55,952 nucleotides of DNA from Trueperaceae bacterium (GTDB lineage Bacteria > Deinococcota > Deinococci > Deinococcales > Trueperaceae). The translations under genes were made by a program, and so were the position numbers. Shown here one piece after another: positions 47,860-55,952 of this stretch. Numbering within the stretch: the stretch's first letter is position 1; every line of letters starts with the position of its first letter. A model generated the notes under the pieces. It saw only the letters and a list, made by a program, of their open reading frames with translations. It ran no database searches and was not told the origin of the DNA. The stretch covers positions 1-55,952 of the forward strand of contig JACFNR010000002.1 of assembly GCA_019454765.1 (NCBI GenBank). The letters run 5' to 3'.

Positions 47860-49206
47860 ATGAAGCTACCCGCCGAAGTGCTCGCCTACTCCCGCCAGGC
47901 GCTCGAACGCCTCGTCTCTATCCCGTCGGTGTCGGCCGAGGGGCGCGCTCTCCCAGAGGCCGCCGGCGCCGTGGCCGCGCTCCTCACCGAGCTGGGCGCC
48001 ACCGCGGAGGTGCACGCCACGGCCGGCGCTCCCGTCGTGTTCGCCGAGCACCCGGCGCTGCCGGGTCACCCGACCGTCCTCTTCTACAACCACTACGACG
48101 TGCAGCCCGCCGACCCGCTCGAGCTGTGGCGGAGCGAGCCGTTCGAGCTGACCGAGTCGGACGGGACCTGGTACGGCCGCGGGGTGTCGGACGACAAGGG
48201 CGAGCTCGTCTCGCGCCTGGCGGCCCTGCGCTGGTACCGCGACGAGCACGGCACCATCCCGTTCGGCTTCAAGTTCGTCGTCGAGGGCGAGGAGGAGGTC
48301 GGTAGCCCCAACCTGGCCGGCTACGTCGCGGCGCACGCCGCGCGGCTGGCGGCCGACGGCTGCGTGTGGGAGTTCGGCGGCGTGACCTCGAGCGGCGCCC
48401 CCATGACGTACTTCGGCCTCAAGGGCATCGTGTGCCTCGAGCTGAGCGTCAAGACCGCCGGCTACGACCTGCACTCCGCGCTGGGGGCCGTCGTGGAGAA
48501 CCCCATCTACAGGCTCGCCAGGGCCATCACCTCGCTGCGCGACGACGCCGGCCGGGTCCTCGTGGCGGGCTTCTACGACGACGTCGTGCCCCTTACGCCC
48601 ACGGAGGAGGCGCTCCTCGCCGCGCTGCCAGACGAGGCCGCCGAGTTGGCCCACGAGTACGGGGTGACGAGCTACATCGGCGGCGTCACCGGGACCGAGT
48701 TCCAGCGCGTGCGCCTCACCGAACCGAACGTCAACTTCAACGGCTTCACGGCGGGCTACTCGGGCCCGGGCAGCAAGACGGTGCTGCCCGCCACGGCCAG
48801 CGCCAAGCTCGACCTGCGCCTCGTGCCCCGCCAGGATCCCGCCAAGGTCGTGGCGGCGCTGCGCTCCCACCTGGACGCCAACGGCTTCGCCGACGTGGAG
48901 CTCGTCGAGCTGGAGACGAGCGAGTTCGCCGCGAGGTCCGACGCCGACCACCCGTTCGTGCAGGCCACGCTGGGGGCCCTGCGCGACGTGTACGGGGTCG
49001 AGCCCGTGGCCTACCCGAACAGCGCCGGCTCCGGACCGATGCACCCGTTCCTCGAGCACCTCGGCCTGCCGGTCGTGGGCCTCGGCTGCGGCCACCCCGG
49101 CTCGCGGGCGCACAGCCCCAACGAGAACGTGAGGGTGAACGATTTCGCGCTCGGCGTGGCTTCGGTCAAGCGCCTGCTGGAACTCTTCGGCGGGTTGCCG
49201 CGCTGA
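47860..49206 (+). CDS. M20-family metallopeptidase (dipeptidase type)
   Basis: A 448-residue cytosolic zinc peptidase. Metal and catalytic residues are all present: His78 and Asp80 in YNHYDVQPAD, Asp111 in GRGVSDDKGE, the EGEEEVGS glutamates at 142-146, and a late histidine in CGHPGSRAHSPNENV. A dimerisation insert spans about 190-310. Members cleave dipeptides, acyl-amino acids or similar amides. There is no Shine-Dalgarno sequence; TTTGAT lies six bases before the ATG and may be a leaderless-type -10. Confidence 0.93.
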   Translation: MKLPAEVLAYSRQALERLVSIPSVSAEGRALPEAAGAVAALLTELGATAEVHATAGAPVVFAEHPALPGHPTVLFYNHYDVQPADPLELWRSEPFELTESDGTWYGRGVSDDKGELVSRLAALRWYRDEHGTIPFGFKFVVEGEEEVGSPNLAGYVAAHAARLAADGCVWEFGGVTSSGAPMTYFGLKGIVCLELSVKTAGYDLHSALGAVVENPIYRLARAITSLRDDAGRVLVAGFYDDVVPLTPTEEALLAALPDEAAELAHEYGVTSYIGGVTGTEFQRVRLTEPNVNFNGFTAGYSGPGSKTVLPATASAKLDLRLVPRQDPAKVVAALRSHLDANGFADVELVELETSEFAARSDADHPFVQATLGALRDVYGVEPVAYPNSAGSGPMHPFLEHLGLPVVGLGCGHPGSRAHSPNENVRVNDFALGVASVKRLLELFGGLPR

Positions 49207-49210
49207 CGGT

Positions 49211-49230
49211 CGCGGGCGGCCCCGCCCGCG
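49211..49230. terminator. Hairpin between convergent M20 peptidase and msrA
   Basis: CGCGGGCG (49211-49218) and CGCCCGCG (49223-49230) form a perfect 8-bp stem with loop GCCC, five bases after the peptidase stop. It probably serves as a terminator for the peptidase gene. Confidence 0.5.
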
Positions 49231-49284
49231 GCGGACGCCACCGGCGCCTGCGGCGGGGCCGGCCGCGCGCGGCGAGGCCCGGCC

Positions 49285-49836
49285 TCAGGCGAGCTCGCGC
49301 TTGAGGCGGTCGCGGTACAGCTTGCGGAACTTCTGGACCTTGGGGGCGATGACGGCCTGGCAGTAGGGCTGACGCGGGTTCCGGGCGAAGTAGTCGTCGT
49401 GGTACGCCTCGGCGGGGTAGAACGCCTCCAGCGGCCGCAACTCGGTGACGAGCGGGGCGTCGTAGATGCCGGCCGCGCTCACCTCGCGCATGACGGACTC
49501 CGCGGTGGCGCGCTGGTCGTCGCCCCGGTAGAAGATGGCGGAGCGGTACTGCGAGCCGACGTCGTTCCCCTGGCGGTCCTTGGTGGTGGGGTCGTGCATG
49601 GTGAAGTACACGCGCAGCAGGTCGGCGTAGCTGACCTCGGCCGGGTCGAAGTCGACGGCGACGACCTCCGCGTGCCCCGTCCTACCGGTGCAGACGTCCT
49701 CGTAGCTCGGGTCGGCGACGTGGCCACCGGCGTAGCCCGAACGCACCGCGCTCACGCCCCTGAGGCCATCGAACACGGCCTCGAGGCACCAGAAGCAGCC
49801 GCCGGCCAGCACCGCGGTCGTGGTGGTCTCGCTCAT
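49285..49836 (-). CDS. msrA: Peptide-methionine (S)-S-oxide reductase MsrA
   Basis: A 183-residue repair enzyme for S-methionine sulfoxide. The catalytic motif GGCFWC is present with Cys14 active and Cys17 next to it. SGYAGGHVADPSYEDVCTGRTGHAEVV and MHDPTTKDRQGNDVGSQYRS match the family. QPYCQAVI near residue 157 carries a probable resolving cysteine. Its promoter has the same TAGA(G)T-N6-ATG layout as msrB far upstream, so both repair genes may be leaderless. Confidence 0.97.
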   Translation of the reverse strand: MSETTTTAVLAGGCFWCLEAVFDGLRGVSAVRSGYAGGHVADPSYEDVCTGRTGHAEVVAVDFDPAEVSYADLLRVYFTMHDPTTKDRQGNDVGSQYRSAIFYRGDDQRATAESVMREVSAAGIYDAPLVTELRPLEAFYPAEAYHDDYFARNPRQPYCQAVIAPKVQKFRKLYRDRLKRELA

Positions 49837-49842
49837 GGACCT

Positions 49843-49848
49843 ACTCTA
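49843..49848 (-). promoter_or_regulatory. Leaderless-type -10 element of msrA
   Basis: Minus-strand TAGAGT, then six bases (AGGTCC), then ATG 49836. Same spacing as msrB, differing in one base of the hexamer. Confidence 0.6.
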
Positions 49849-49862
49849 GTCCCGGGCCGCCT

Positions 49863-51422
49863 TCAGGCCCAGTCGCGCAGGAACTCGACGAGGAGCCTCA
49901 CGCCGTAGCCGGTGGCGCCGGCGGGGAGGTACGGTCGCGACTTCTGCCCGTTGGCGAGGGCCATGCCGGCCATGTCGACGTGCGCCCACGGGTAGGCGGT
50001 GAACGCCTGCAGGAAGGCGGCGGCGGTTCCCACCCCGCCCTTGGCGCCACCCGAGTTCTTGAGGTCGGCGACCTGCGACTCGATGGCGGCGCGGTACTCC
50101 TCGAACAGCGGCATGGGCCACACCCGCTCGCCGGTGGCGTCCGCCGCCGTCTCGAGCCGGGCGCGCAGCGTCGGGTCGGTGGCGAAGAGCGACGCCGCCA
50201 CCCCCTCGCCCAGCGCGACCACGCTGGCGCCGGTGAGGGTCGCGATGTCGATGACGGCGGCCGGCGCGAAGCTCCGGGCGTAGCCGAGGGCGTCGGCGAG
50301 CGCCAGGCGCCCCTCGGCGTCCGTCGACAACACCTCGACGGAGAGGCCCGTGCCGGCCACGAGCACGTCCGACGGCCTGAAGGCGGCGCCGTCCGGCATG
50401 TTCTCGACGCACGGGCAGAGCGCCACCACCCGGACGTTCAGGTCGAGCTCGGCGACGGCCAGCATGGCGCCGAGCACCGCCGCGGCGCCGGCCATGTCGC
50501 TCTTCATGGGGATCATGCCGTCCTTCTGCTTGAGCGACAGGCCGCCCGAGTCGAACGTGACCCCCTTGCCGACGAGCACGACGAGTGGCAGGTCCTTGCG
50601 CTCCTCCCTGTGCCCGAGCTCGATGAACCTGGGCTCGCGCGAGGAGCCTTCGGCCACGGCCAGGAAGGCGCCCATGCCGCGCGCCTCGGCCCACGCCCGG
50701 TCGTGGACGGCCACCCGCAGGCCCGTGCGTTCGGCCAGGGCCTGCGCCTGCCGCCCCAGGTAGTCGGGCGTGGCGTGGTCGGGTGGCAGGTTGACGAGGT
50801 CGCGCGCGAAGGCCACCCCGCGGCCGACGGCGTGAGCCGCCCGCGCGCCCTCCACGAGCTGGGGCAGGCGGGCAGCGTCGTGCTCCACGAGGGTGATCTG
50901 CTCGAGCCGGCGGGCGGGCCCGGCGCTCGGCGCGCGCCACCCGCCGAAGCGGTAGGAGGCGAGGAGGGCGCCCTCCAGCGTCGCCTGGGCGGCGTCGCTC
51001 GGCGCGAGGCCGCCGGCGCCGGCGCCGTGCACGACGGTGGCCAGCCTGGCGGCGCCCAGCTCGGCGGCGCGCAGCGCGGCGGCGGCGGAGGCGCGCCGCG
51101 CCGCCTCGGGACCGAAGGCGTCGGGGCGGCCGAGGCCCGTGATCAGCACGCGCGGCGCGCTCACGCCCGCGGTGGGGTAGAGGACGGTGACCTCGCCGAG
51201 CTTGCCGGTGACGTCGCCGCCGGCCAGCAGGCGGGAGATGGCGCCGCCGAGCGCCGCGTCCACGGCGCCCGTGGCGCCGCCCGGGGACGTGACGCCCTCG
51301 AAGAGGTTGACGACGAGGGCGTCGGCGCTCGCCGCCAGGACGTCGACGTGCGCCACGTCGGCGGCTGGCAGGTCGGGTAGGCCGAGCCTCGGGGAGGCTG
51401 ACGGGGCGTTGTCGCTGGGCAT
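49863..51422 (-). CDS. pepA: Leucyl aminopeptidase (M17)
   Basis: A 519-residue cytosolic hexameric-type aminopeptidase. N-terminal macro-like domain (about 20-200) and C-terminal catalytic domain with the two-metal signature: GKGVTFDSGGLSLKQKDGM, KSDMAGAAAVLGAM and STDAEGRLALADAL. ATG 51422 has GGAGG four bases upstream. An in-frame extension to 51611 is rejected, as it crosses the predicted iclR promoter. It releases N-terminal amino acids from peptides, which fits with the peptide-type importer downstream of the divergent IclR gene. Confidence 0.95.
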   Translation of the reverse strand: MPSDNAPSASPRLGLPDLPAADVAHVDVLAASADALVVNLFEGVTSPGGATGAVDAALGGAISRLLAGGDVTGKLGEVTVLYPTAGVSAPRVLITGLGRPDAFGPEAARRASAAAALRAAELGAARLATVVHGAGAGGLAPSDAAQATLEGALLASYRFGGWRAPSAGPARRLEQITLVEHDAARLPQLVEGARAAHAVGRGVAFARDLVNLPPDHATPDYLGRQAQALAERTGLRVAVHDRAWAEARGMGAFLAVAEGSSREPRFIELGHREERKDLPLVVLVGKGVTFDSGGLSLKQKDGMIPMKSDMAGAAAVLGAMLAVAELDLNVRVVALCPCVENMPDGAAFRPSDVLVAGTGLSVEVLSTDAEGRLALADALGYARSFAPAAVIDIATLTGASVVALGEGVAASLFATDPTLRARLETAADATGERVWPMPLFEEYRAAIESQVADLKNSGGAKGGVGTAAAFLQAFTAYPWAHVDMAGMALANGQKSRPYLPAGATGYGVRLLVEFLRDWA

Positions 51423-51506
51423 CTTCCCTCCGGGGTGGCGCCGTCGGCGGCGCCGGGGTCCCATGCTACCGCCGACCGTCACGCCGGCGCGTCGGTGCCG
51501 GGTCGA

Positions 51507-51535
51507 TTGCATTCTGGGCGCCGGGCCACTATCAT
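51507..51535 (+). promoter_or_regulatory. Promoter of the iclR-type gene and possible operator
   Basis: TTGCAT (51507-51512), 17-base spacer, TATCAT (51530-51535). Start near 51542 gives a leader of about 70 bases. Within it, 51561-51575 is an imperfect palindrome GCGAGAATGTTTCGC that could be an autoregulatory site. That part is weak. For the divergent pepA, minus TAGCAT at 51468-51463 is a possible -10. Confidence 0.5.
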
Positions 51536-51613
51536 CACCCAATCGGCCGCGTATGGCGATGCGAGAATGTTTCGCTCTGCGAGATGAAGCGGCCGCGTCA
51601 CCGGGAGCCACGG

Positions 51614-52387
51614 ATGCCGAACCAGTACGTGATCCAATCCGCCCTGCGCACCCTGCAGGTGCTGCTGGCCTTCGGCAAGCCGCCGCACCGCTTCGGCCTG
51701 GCGGACCTGCAGCAGGTCACGCCCTTCGAGAAGAACCAGCTGTACCGCTCGTTGCGCACGCTCGAGGCCGGCGGCTTCCTCGTGGCCGACAGCAGCGGGC
51801 GTTACACCGTAACCCCGCTCGTCAACGTTCTCGGCGCCGCCAGCGCGCACGGGCGCCCGCTCACGCTCGTCGAGGTCGCCTCGCCCCAGCTCGACCTGCT
51901 AGCGGACGAGACCGGCGAGGCCGTCAACCTCAACGCCCTGGCGGGCGACCAGTCCGTCTGCCTCGATCGGCGCGAGAGCCCGCACCGCGTGAGGCTGGCC
52001 TCCGTCCTCGGCCAGGCCTACCCCCTCCACGCCGGCGCCGGCCCGAAGGCCATCCTCGCCTTCCTGGACGAGCGCAAGCGCGACCAGATCCTGAGGCGGC
52101 TCCACACGTTCCCCACTTACTCCGGCGCCACCTTGAAGGACCCAGGGCAACTCGCCGCCGAGATCGAGGCGACCCGCCAACGCGGCTACTCGATCAGCGA
52201 CGGCGACTTCGACGAGAGCGCCCGCGGGGTCGGTGCGCCCATCTTCGACGGCAGCGGTCACGTGATCGGCGCCGTCAGCGTCGGAGGACCATCGTTCCGC
52301 GTCGGCGAGGCCGAGCTGACGCGCTTCGCACCGCTCATCGTCCAGGTAGCAAGGACCATCTCGCAGGGCCTCGGCTACACGGCGTGA
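51614..52387 (+). CDS. IclR-family transcriptional regulator
   Basis: A 257-residue regulator. The N-terminal winged helix (about 5-70: VIQSALRTLQVLLAFGKPPH, QLYRSLRTLEAGGFLVAD) is followed by the IclR ligand domain (about 80-255: SPQLDLLADETGEAVNLN, YPLHAGAGPKAILAFL, GYSISDGDFDESARGVGAPI, GAVSVGGPSF). ATG 51614 has GGAG six bases before it; ATG 51584 would add ten residues. It is immediately upstream of and co-directional with the second family-5 ABC operon, so it probably controls that operon in response to a small metabolite. Confidence 0.93.
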   Translation: MPNQYVIQSALRTLQVLLAFGKPPHRFGLADLQQVTPFEKNQLYRSLRTLEAGGFLVADSSGRYTVTPLVNVLGAASAHGRPLTLVEVASPQLDLLADETGEAVNLNALAGDQSVCLDRRESPHRVRLASVLGQAYPLHAGAGPKAILAFLDERKRDQILRRLHTFPTYSGATLKDPGQLAAEIEATRQRGYSISDGDFDESARGVGAPIFDGSGHVIGAVSVGGPSFRVGEAELTRFAPLIVQVARTISQGLGYTA

Positions 52388-52407
52388 GAAGCACCAAGGA
52401 GGACCGC

Positions 52408-54009
52408 ATGCCCCCGACCCGTTCCCCTCACACGTTCCGTCTCTTCCTCGCCGCGGCGCTGGCGTTCCTCGCCGTCGTGGCGACGGCCGGCGCCCAGGAG
52501 TACGACCCCAAGGGCTCCCTGACGTTCGCGACCAACGCGGACCCGACCCTCAACCCGTGGAACGCCTCGGCCGTCATCGAGTCGAACCTCATCAACACCA
52601 TCCTCTTCGACCAGCTCGTGCGCTACGACCCCACCGACCTGCACCCGGCGCCGGGCCTGGCCGAGAGCTGGGAGGTGGCCGCGGACGGCCTGAGCTGGAC
52701 GTTCCACCTGCGGCCCGAGGCCACCTGGTCGGACGGCGTGCCCTTCACGGCCGCCGACGTCGCCTTCACCTTCAACGAGGCCGTGCTCAAGAAGGAGCTG
52801 GGCGCGCGCAACTCGTCGGCGTTCTCGCCCGTCGAGCGCGTGGTGGCGGTCGACGACCACACCGCCGTCTTCGAGCTGAAGCGGCCGTTCTCCTCGCTCC
52901 CCTACTACCTGGCGTACTACGCAGGCATCATCCCGGCCCACGTGCTGGGAGGGGCCGAGAACCCGCTGACGGTGGCGTCGTTCAACAAGGCCAACCCCGT
53001 GGTGACGGGCCCCTACCGCGTGGGCGAGTTCGTGGCCGGCGCCTACGTCAAGCTCGTGCCCAACGAGAACTACTGGGGACCCGCGCCCAAGCTCGCCTCA
53101 ATCACCTTCAACATCATCCCCGACGGCAACGCCCAGGTGGCGCAGCTGCTCGCCGGCGGGCTCGACATGGTCTCGATCACCAACCCGGCGCTCCTGGCCG
53201 GCGTGGCCAGCAACCCCAACCTCGAGGTCATCCGCCAGAGCCAGAACATCTGGTACTTCGTGGCGCTGAACCTCAACGACGCGCGCTTCCAGGACGCCCG
53301 CGTGCGCCAGGCGCTCCTCAGCGCCATCGACCGGCAGGCCATCATCGACGCCGTGCTCGAGGGCTACGGCGTGGTGGCGACGGGCCCCATCGCTCCGCTG
53401 CAGCAGGCCCTCTACGACCCCGAAGTGGCCAAGTGGCCCTACGACCCCGAGCGCGCCAAGGCGCTCTTCGCCGAGGCCGGCTGGACGCCCGGCCCCGACG
53501 GCGTCCTGCAGAAGGACGGCGAGCGCATGACGATCGACATGCCGACCGGCCAGTACGGCTACCTGGTTCCCTCCACCCTCCTCGTGCAGCAGTACTGGCA
53601 GGACGTGGGCGTCGACGTCAAGGTCGAGACCATCGAGTGGAACGCCTTCATCCAGAAGGCCGTCGTCAACCGCGACTACGACGCGATGCTCGCCTGGTGG
53701 AGCACCCCGCCGACCCCCGACCAGTCCGGCTACTTCGAGTCCTCCGCCGCGGTGACGGGCAACAACATCCCGGACTACCGCAACCCGGAGCTCGACGCCA
53801 TCTGGGAGCGCGGTCGGGCCGCGACCACCGTCGAGGAGCAGGTGAAGGTCTACCGCGAGGCGCAGGAGCTCATCGCGCGCGAGCTGCCGTACCTCTTCCT
53901 CTGGTACCCCGACATGATCGCCGTCAAGAACACGCGCATAGGCGGGATGTACGACATCAACAGCGCCGCCAACTTCCAGTACTCCTTCAACTGGTTCGTC
54001 AAGCCCTGA
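52408..54009 (+). CDS. Family-5 (peptide-type) ABC substrate-binding protein, second locus
   Basis: A 533-residue DppA/OppA-type protein. It has a signal peptide (FRLFLAAALAFLAVVATAGA, cleavage before QEYDPKG) and family motifs LAESWEVAADGLSWTFHLRP, WSDGVPFTAADVAFTF, and RVRQALLSAIDRQAI. ATG 52408 has a near-perfect AAGGAGG. It is only moderately similar to the binding protein at 2809, so the two importers probably take different ligands. It lies 20 bases after iclR and 16 before the first permease. Confidence 0.93.
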   Translation: MPPTRSPHTFRLFLAAALAFLAVVATAGAQEYDPKGSLTFATNADPTLNPWNASAVIESNLINTILFDQLVRYDPTDLHPAPGLAESWEVAADGLSWTFHLRPEATWSDGVPFTAADVAFTFNEAVLKKELGARNSSAFSPVERVVAVDDHTAVFELKRPFSSLPYYLAYYAGIIPAHVLGGAENPLTVASFNKANPVVTGPYRVGEFVAGAYVKLVPNENYWGPAPKLASITFNIIPDGNAQVAQLLAGGLDMVSITNPALLAGVASNPNLEVIRQSQNIWYFVALNLNDARFQDARVRQALLSAIDRQAIIDAVLEGYGVVATGPIAPLQQALYDPEVAKWPYDPERAKALFAEAGWTPGPDGVLQKDGERMTIDMPTGQYGYLVPSTLLVQQYWQDVGVDVKVETIEWNAFIQKAVVNRDYDAMLAWWSTPPTPDQSGYFESSAAVTGNNIPDYRNPELDAIWERGRAATTVEEQVKVYREAQELIARELPYLFLWYPDMIAVKNTRIGGMYDINSAANFQYSFNWFVKP

Positions 54010-54025
54010 CGAGCCGGAGGGTAGG

Positions 54026-54973
54026 GTGACCGCGTTCGTACTCAGGCGAGTCGGCCTCGGCGTGATCGTGCTGTGGCTCGTCTCCGTGGTCACCTTCTTC
54101 CTCGTCCACCTGGCGCCGGGGGGGCCGTCGGCGGCGGTGAACTTCGAGGCCACCGCCGAGCAGCGCGAGGCGCTCCTCGAGCAGTTCGGCCTGAACGACC
54201 CCGTCCTCGTCCGCTACGGCAAGTGGCTGGCCGGGGTGGTCAGGGGCGACCTGGGCGTCAGCTACAACCAGGGACTGCCCGTCGGGCTGCTCCTCCGCCA
54301 GCGGCTACCCAACACCCTCACGCTCGGCCTCGCCGCCCTCGTGACCGCCACCGTGCTCGGCATCCTGCTCGGCACGGTGGCGGCCATCCACCGCAACGGC
54401 TGGGTGGATCACGCGGTCAGCACCATCAGCACGCTCGGCATGTCGATCCCCGGCTTCTGGCTGGGGATCGTCGCCATCATCCTCTTCGCCGTCGAGCTGC
54501 GGTGGCTGCCCGCATCCGGCATCGTCAGCTCGGGTAGCGGCGGCGCCCTCCTCGACCGGCTGCGCCACCTCGTGCTCCCGGCGGGAGTGCTGGCGTTCAC
54601 CCTCATGCCCAACGTGGTGCGCGTGACCCGCAGCGCGCTGCTGGAGGTGAACCGCGCCGACTACGTGCGCACCGCGCGGGGGAAAGGCCTGTCGCCCAAC
54701 CGGGTGCTCTTCAAGCACGCCTTCAAGAACGCCCTCGTGCCCGTGCTCGCCGTGCTCGGCCTCGTCACCACCGCCCTGTTCTCGGGCTCCGTCGTCATCG
54801 AGAGCGTGTTCGGCTGGCCGGGCCTTGGGCGCCTCGCCATCGAGGCCGCCAACGGCCGCGACTACCCAGTCATCCTCGGCGCGACGCTGCTCGCGGGCGC
54901 CATAGTGGTGGTCGTCAACCTGGCGGTCGACATGCTCTACGCCGTCGTCGACCCGCGGATCCGCCATGATTGA
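54026..54973 (+). CDS. ABC transporter permease, DppB type, second locus
   Basis: A 315-residue membrane protein. It has an N-terminal helix (VIVLWLVSVVTFFLVHLAPG), then a periplasmic region and five helices. The coupling loop is DYVRTARGKGLSPNRVLFKH and the end DMLYAVVDPRIRHD. GTG 54026 has GGAGG five bases upstream. It overlaps the next permease gene by eight bases. Unlike the first family-5 locus, there is no hairpin between binding protein and permease here. Confidence 0.93.
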   Translation: MTAFVLRRVGLGVIVLWLVSVVTFFLVHLAPGGPSAAVNFEATAEQREALLEQFGLNDPVLVRYGKWLAGVVRGDLGVSYNQGLPVGLLLRQRLPNTLTLGLAALVTATVLGILLGTVAAIHRNGWVDHAVSTISTLGMSIPGFWLGIVAIILFAVELRWLPASGIVSSGSGGALLDRLRHLVLPAGVLAFTLMPNVVRVTRSALLEVNRADYVRTARGKGLSPNRVLFKHAFKNALVPVLAVLGLVTTALFSGSVVIESVFGWPGLGRLAIEAANGRDYPVILGATLLAGAIVVVVNLAVDMLYAVVDPRIRHD

Positions 54974-55850
54974 CGCCGCGCCCCTCGTCGACCGCGCCGC
55001 CGTGAGCGCCGAGCGCCGCGCGCGCCGCGCCAGGCTGTGGCGGCGCGTCGGGCGCCAACCCCTCGGCCTGGCGGCGCTGCTCGTCCTCGTGCTGCTGGCC
55101 CTGGCCGTGACGCTCGGCCCGCTGCTCTACCCCCAGCAACCGAACCGCACCGACGCCCGCAACATCTTGAAGGCGCCCTCTGCAGAACACGTGCTGGGCA
55201 CCGACGAGCTCGGCCGCGACGTCCTGGCGCGCATCCTCGCCGGCGGCAGGGTGTCGCTGAGCGTCGGCCTCCTCGCCATGGTCGTCGGCCTCACCATCGG
55301 CACCGTCGCCGGGGGCCTCGCCGGCTACTTCCGCGGCCGCGTCGAGGTGGTGATCATGCGCCTCGTCGACGTCTTCATGGCCATCCCCAACTTCTTCCTC
55401 ATCCTCGTCGTCGTCACGGCGTTCGGCAACCACCCCGTCATGGTCATCGTGACCGTCGGCATCGGCTTCTGGGCGCAGATGGCGCGCGTGGTGCACGCCG
55501 AGTTCGTGAAGGTGCGCGGTTACGAGTTCGTCGAGGCGGCGCGGGCCCTCGGGGCCACCCACCCCCGCACCATGCTCAAGCACGTCCTGCCGCAGGTGGC
55601 GCCCCAGGCCATCGTCCTCGCCTCGCTAGGCGTGGGCTGGGCCATCCTGACGGAAGCGGGACTCTCTTACCTCGGGCTCGGGATCCAGCCGCCGCTGGCG
55701 TCCTGGGGCAACATGCTCCAGAACGCCCAGTCGTACCTGTGGTTGAAGCCCGTGCTCGCCATCTATCCGGGCCTGTTCATCGCCGTGACGGTGCTGGCCT
55801 TCAACCTACTGGGCAACGCCCTGCGCGACGTGTTCGACCCGCGCGGTTGA
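54966..55850 (+). CDS. ABC transporter permease, DppC type, second locus
   Basis: A 294-residue partner permease. N-terminal cytoplasmic tail rich in arginine, first helix LGLAALLVLVLLALAVTLGP, then HVLGTDELGRDVLARILAGG. Coupling loop EFVEAARALGATHPRTMLKH and SYLGLGIQPPLASWGNMLQN confirm the type. Translation starts inside the previous gene (ATG 54966, eight-base overlap). With the gene before it, it forms the channel; the ATPases are not in the window but may lie downstream. Confidence 0.93.
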   Translation: MIDAAPLVDRAAVSAERRARRARLWRRVGRQPLGLAALLVLVLLALAVTLGPLLYPQQPNRTDARNILKAPSAEHVLGTDELGRDVLARILAGGRVSLSVGLLAMVVGLTIGTVAGGLAGYFRGRVEVVIMRLVDVFMAIPNFFLILVVVTAFGNHPVMVIVTVGIGFWAQMARVVHAEFVKVRGYEFVEAARALGATHPRTMLKHVLPQVAPQAIVLASLGVGWAILTEAGLSYLGLGIQPPLASWGNMLQNAQSYLWLKPVLAIYPGLFIAVTVLAFNLLGNALRDVFDPRG

Positions 55851-55934
55851 CCGCGCGCCGCAGTTGAGCGCGGGCCGCGGCCGGGCGCCGCGACGGCGCG
55901 CCGCGACGACGCGCCCCCGCAGAACGGAGCTGAC

Positions 55935-55952
55935 ATGCAAGACAAGCGTTAC
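55935..55952 (+). CDS. 5' end of the next gene in the second ABC operon (partial)
   Basis: ATG 55935 with GGAG six to seven bases upstream opens MQDKRY before the window ends. It follows the DppC-type gene by 84 bases in the same direction. Nothing can be said about the product; an ATPase or a peptidase would be usual here. Confidence 0.5.

Noticed and set aside
1-55952. CRISPR arrays, insertion sequences, integrases, rRNA and tRNA genes
   Set aside because: Looked for spaced direct repeats, transposase motifs and structural RNA cores on both strands; only the short tandem repeats listed were seen.

Overview
The window is a high-GC bacterial chromosome segment with tightly packed genes and many 4-base ATGA/GTGA overlaps. 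GTG starts are common. At least three -10 hexamers of the form TAGA(C/G)T lie exactly 6 bases before an ATG, the arrangement of leaderless transcripts described in Deinococcus-Thermus. With the gene content, this makes a member of the Deinococcota (Truepera-like) my best guess. That is an inference from signals and gene families, not from a marker gene. No rRNA, tRNA, CRISPR array, insertion sequence or phage module was seen.

Layout. (1) 1-7272: a regulated uptake locus, visibly less GC-rich than the rest. A leftward tautomerase-like / GntR regulator / TPR operon diverges from a rightward operon for a peptide-type (family 5) ABC importer and a D-2-hydroxyacid dehydrogenase. Both divergent promoters carry the same 10-base element at the predicted transcription start, the two copies exactly 200 bp apart. 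(2) 7302-10504: a leftward ugpBAE glycerol-3-phosphate-type importer without its ATPase. (3) 10638-14468: msrB, a FtsX/MacB-type permease, a two-domain VOC protein and a TDT/SLAC1-family transporter. (4) 14515-42328: a 28-kb surface-polysaccharide region. Eighteen leftward genes from 38510 to 15933 are almost continuously coupled and include a nonulosonic (sialic/legionaminic-type) acid branch (NeuB, NeuA and NeuD homologues, CBS-nucleotidyltransferase). They also include five glycosyltransferase-like genes, a glycosyltransferase fused to an initiating sugar transferase, a ligase/polymerase, an ABC flippase-type exporter, an AsnB amidotransferase, a DegT aminotransferase and a pyruvyltransferase. 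At the head are a beta-propeller protein and one of two paralogous lipoproteins of unknown function. A Wzz-like protein with a kinase-like domain lies upstream, and a NodB-like protein converges on the far end. (5) 42491-51422: an MFS exporter coupled to an FAD oxidoreductase, a YgjP-type metalloprotease, a small membrane protein, a small heat-shock protein, a DUF7662-like protein, an M20 peptidase, msrA and leucyl aminopeptidase. (6) 51614-55952: an IclR regulator followed by a second family-5 ABC importer and the first codons of another gene.

How the parts fit. The two family-5 importers and the Ugp importer bring in peptides or other small organic solutes and glycerol phosphate, each next to a local regulator or its own promoter. 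None of the three has an ATPase gene in the window. The central cluster looks like one exopolysaccharide or glycan assembly system. Nucleotide sugars are made by the SDR, DegT, nucleotidyltransferase and Neu-type enzymes. Chains are started by the fusion protein, extended by the glycosyltransferases, moved by the ABC exporter, and polymerised or ligated by the O-antigen-ligase-like protein. The outer-surface lipoproteins and propeller would act on or bind the product. Both methionine sulfoxide reductases and the peptidases point to oxidative-stress and protein-turnover housekeeping around these loci.
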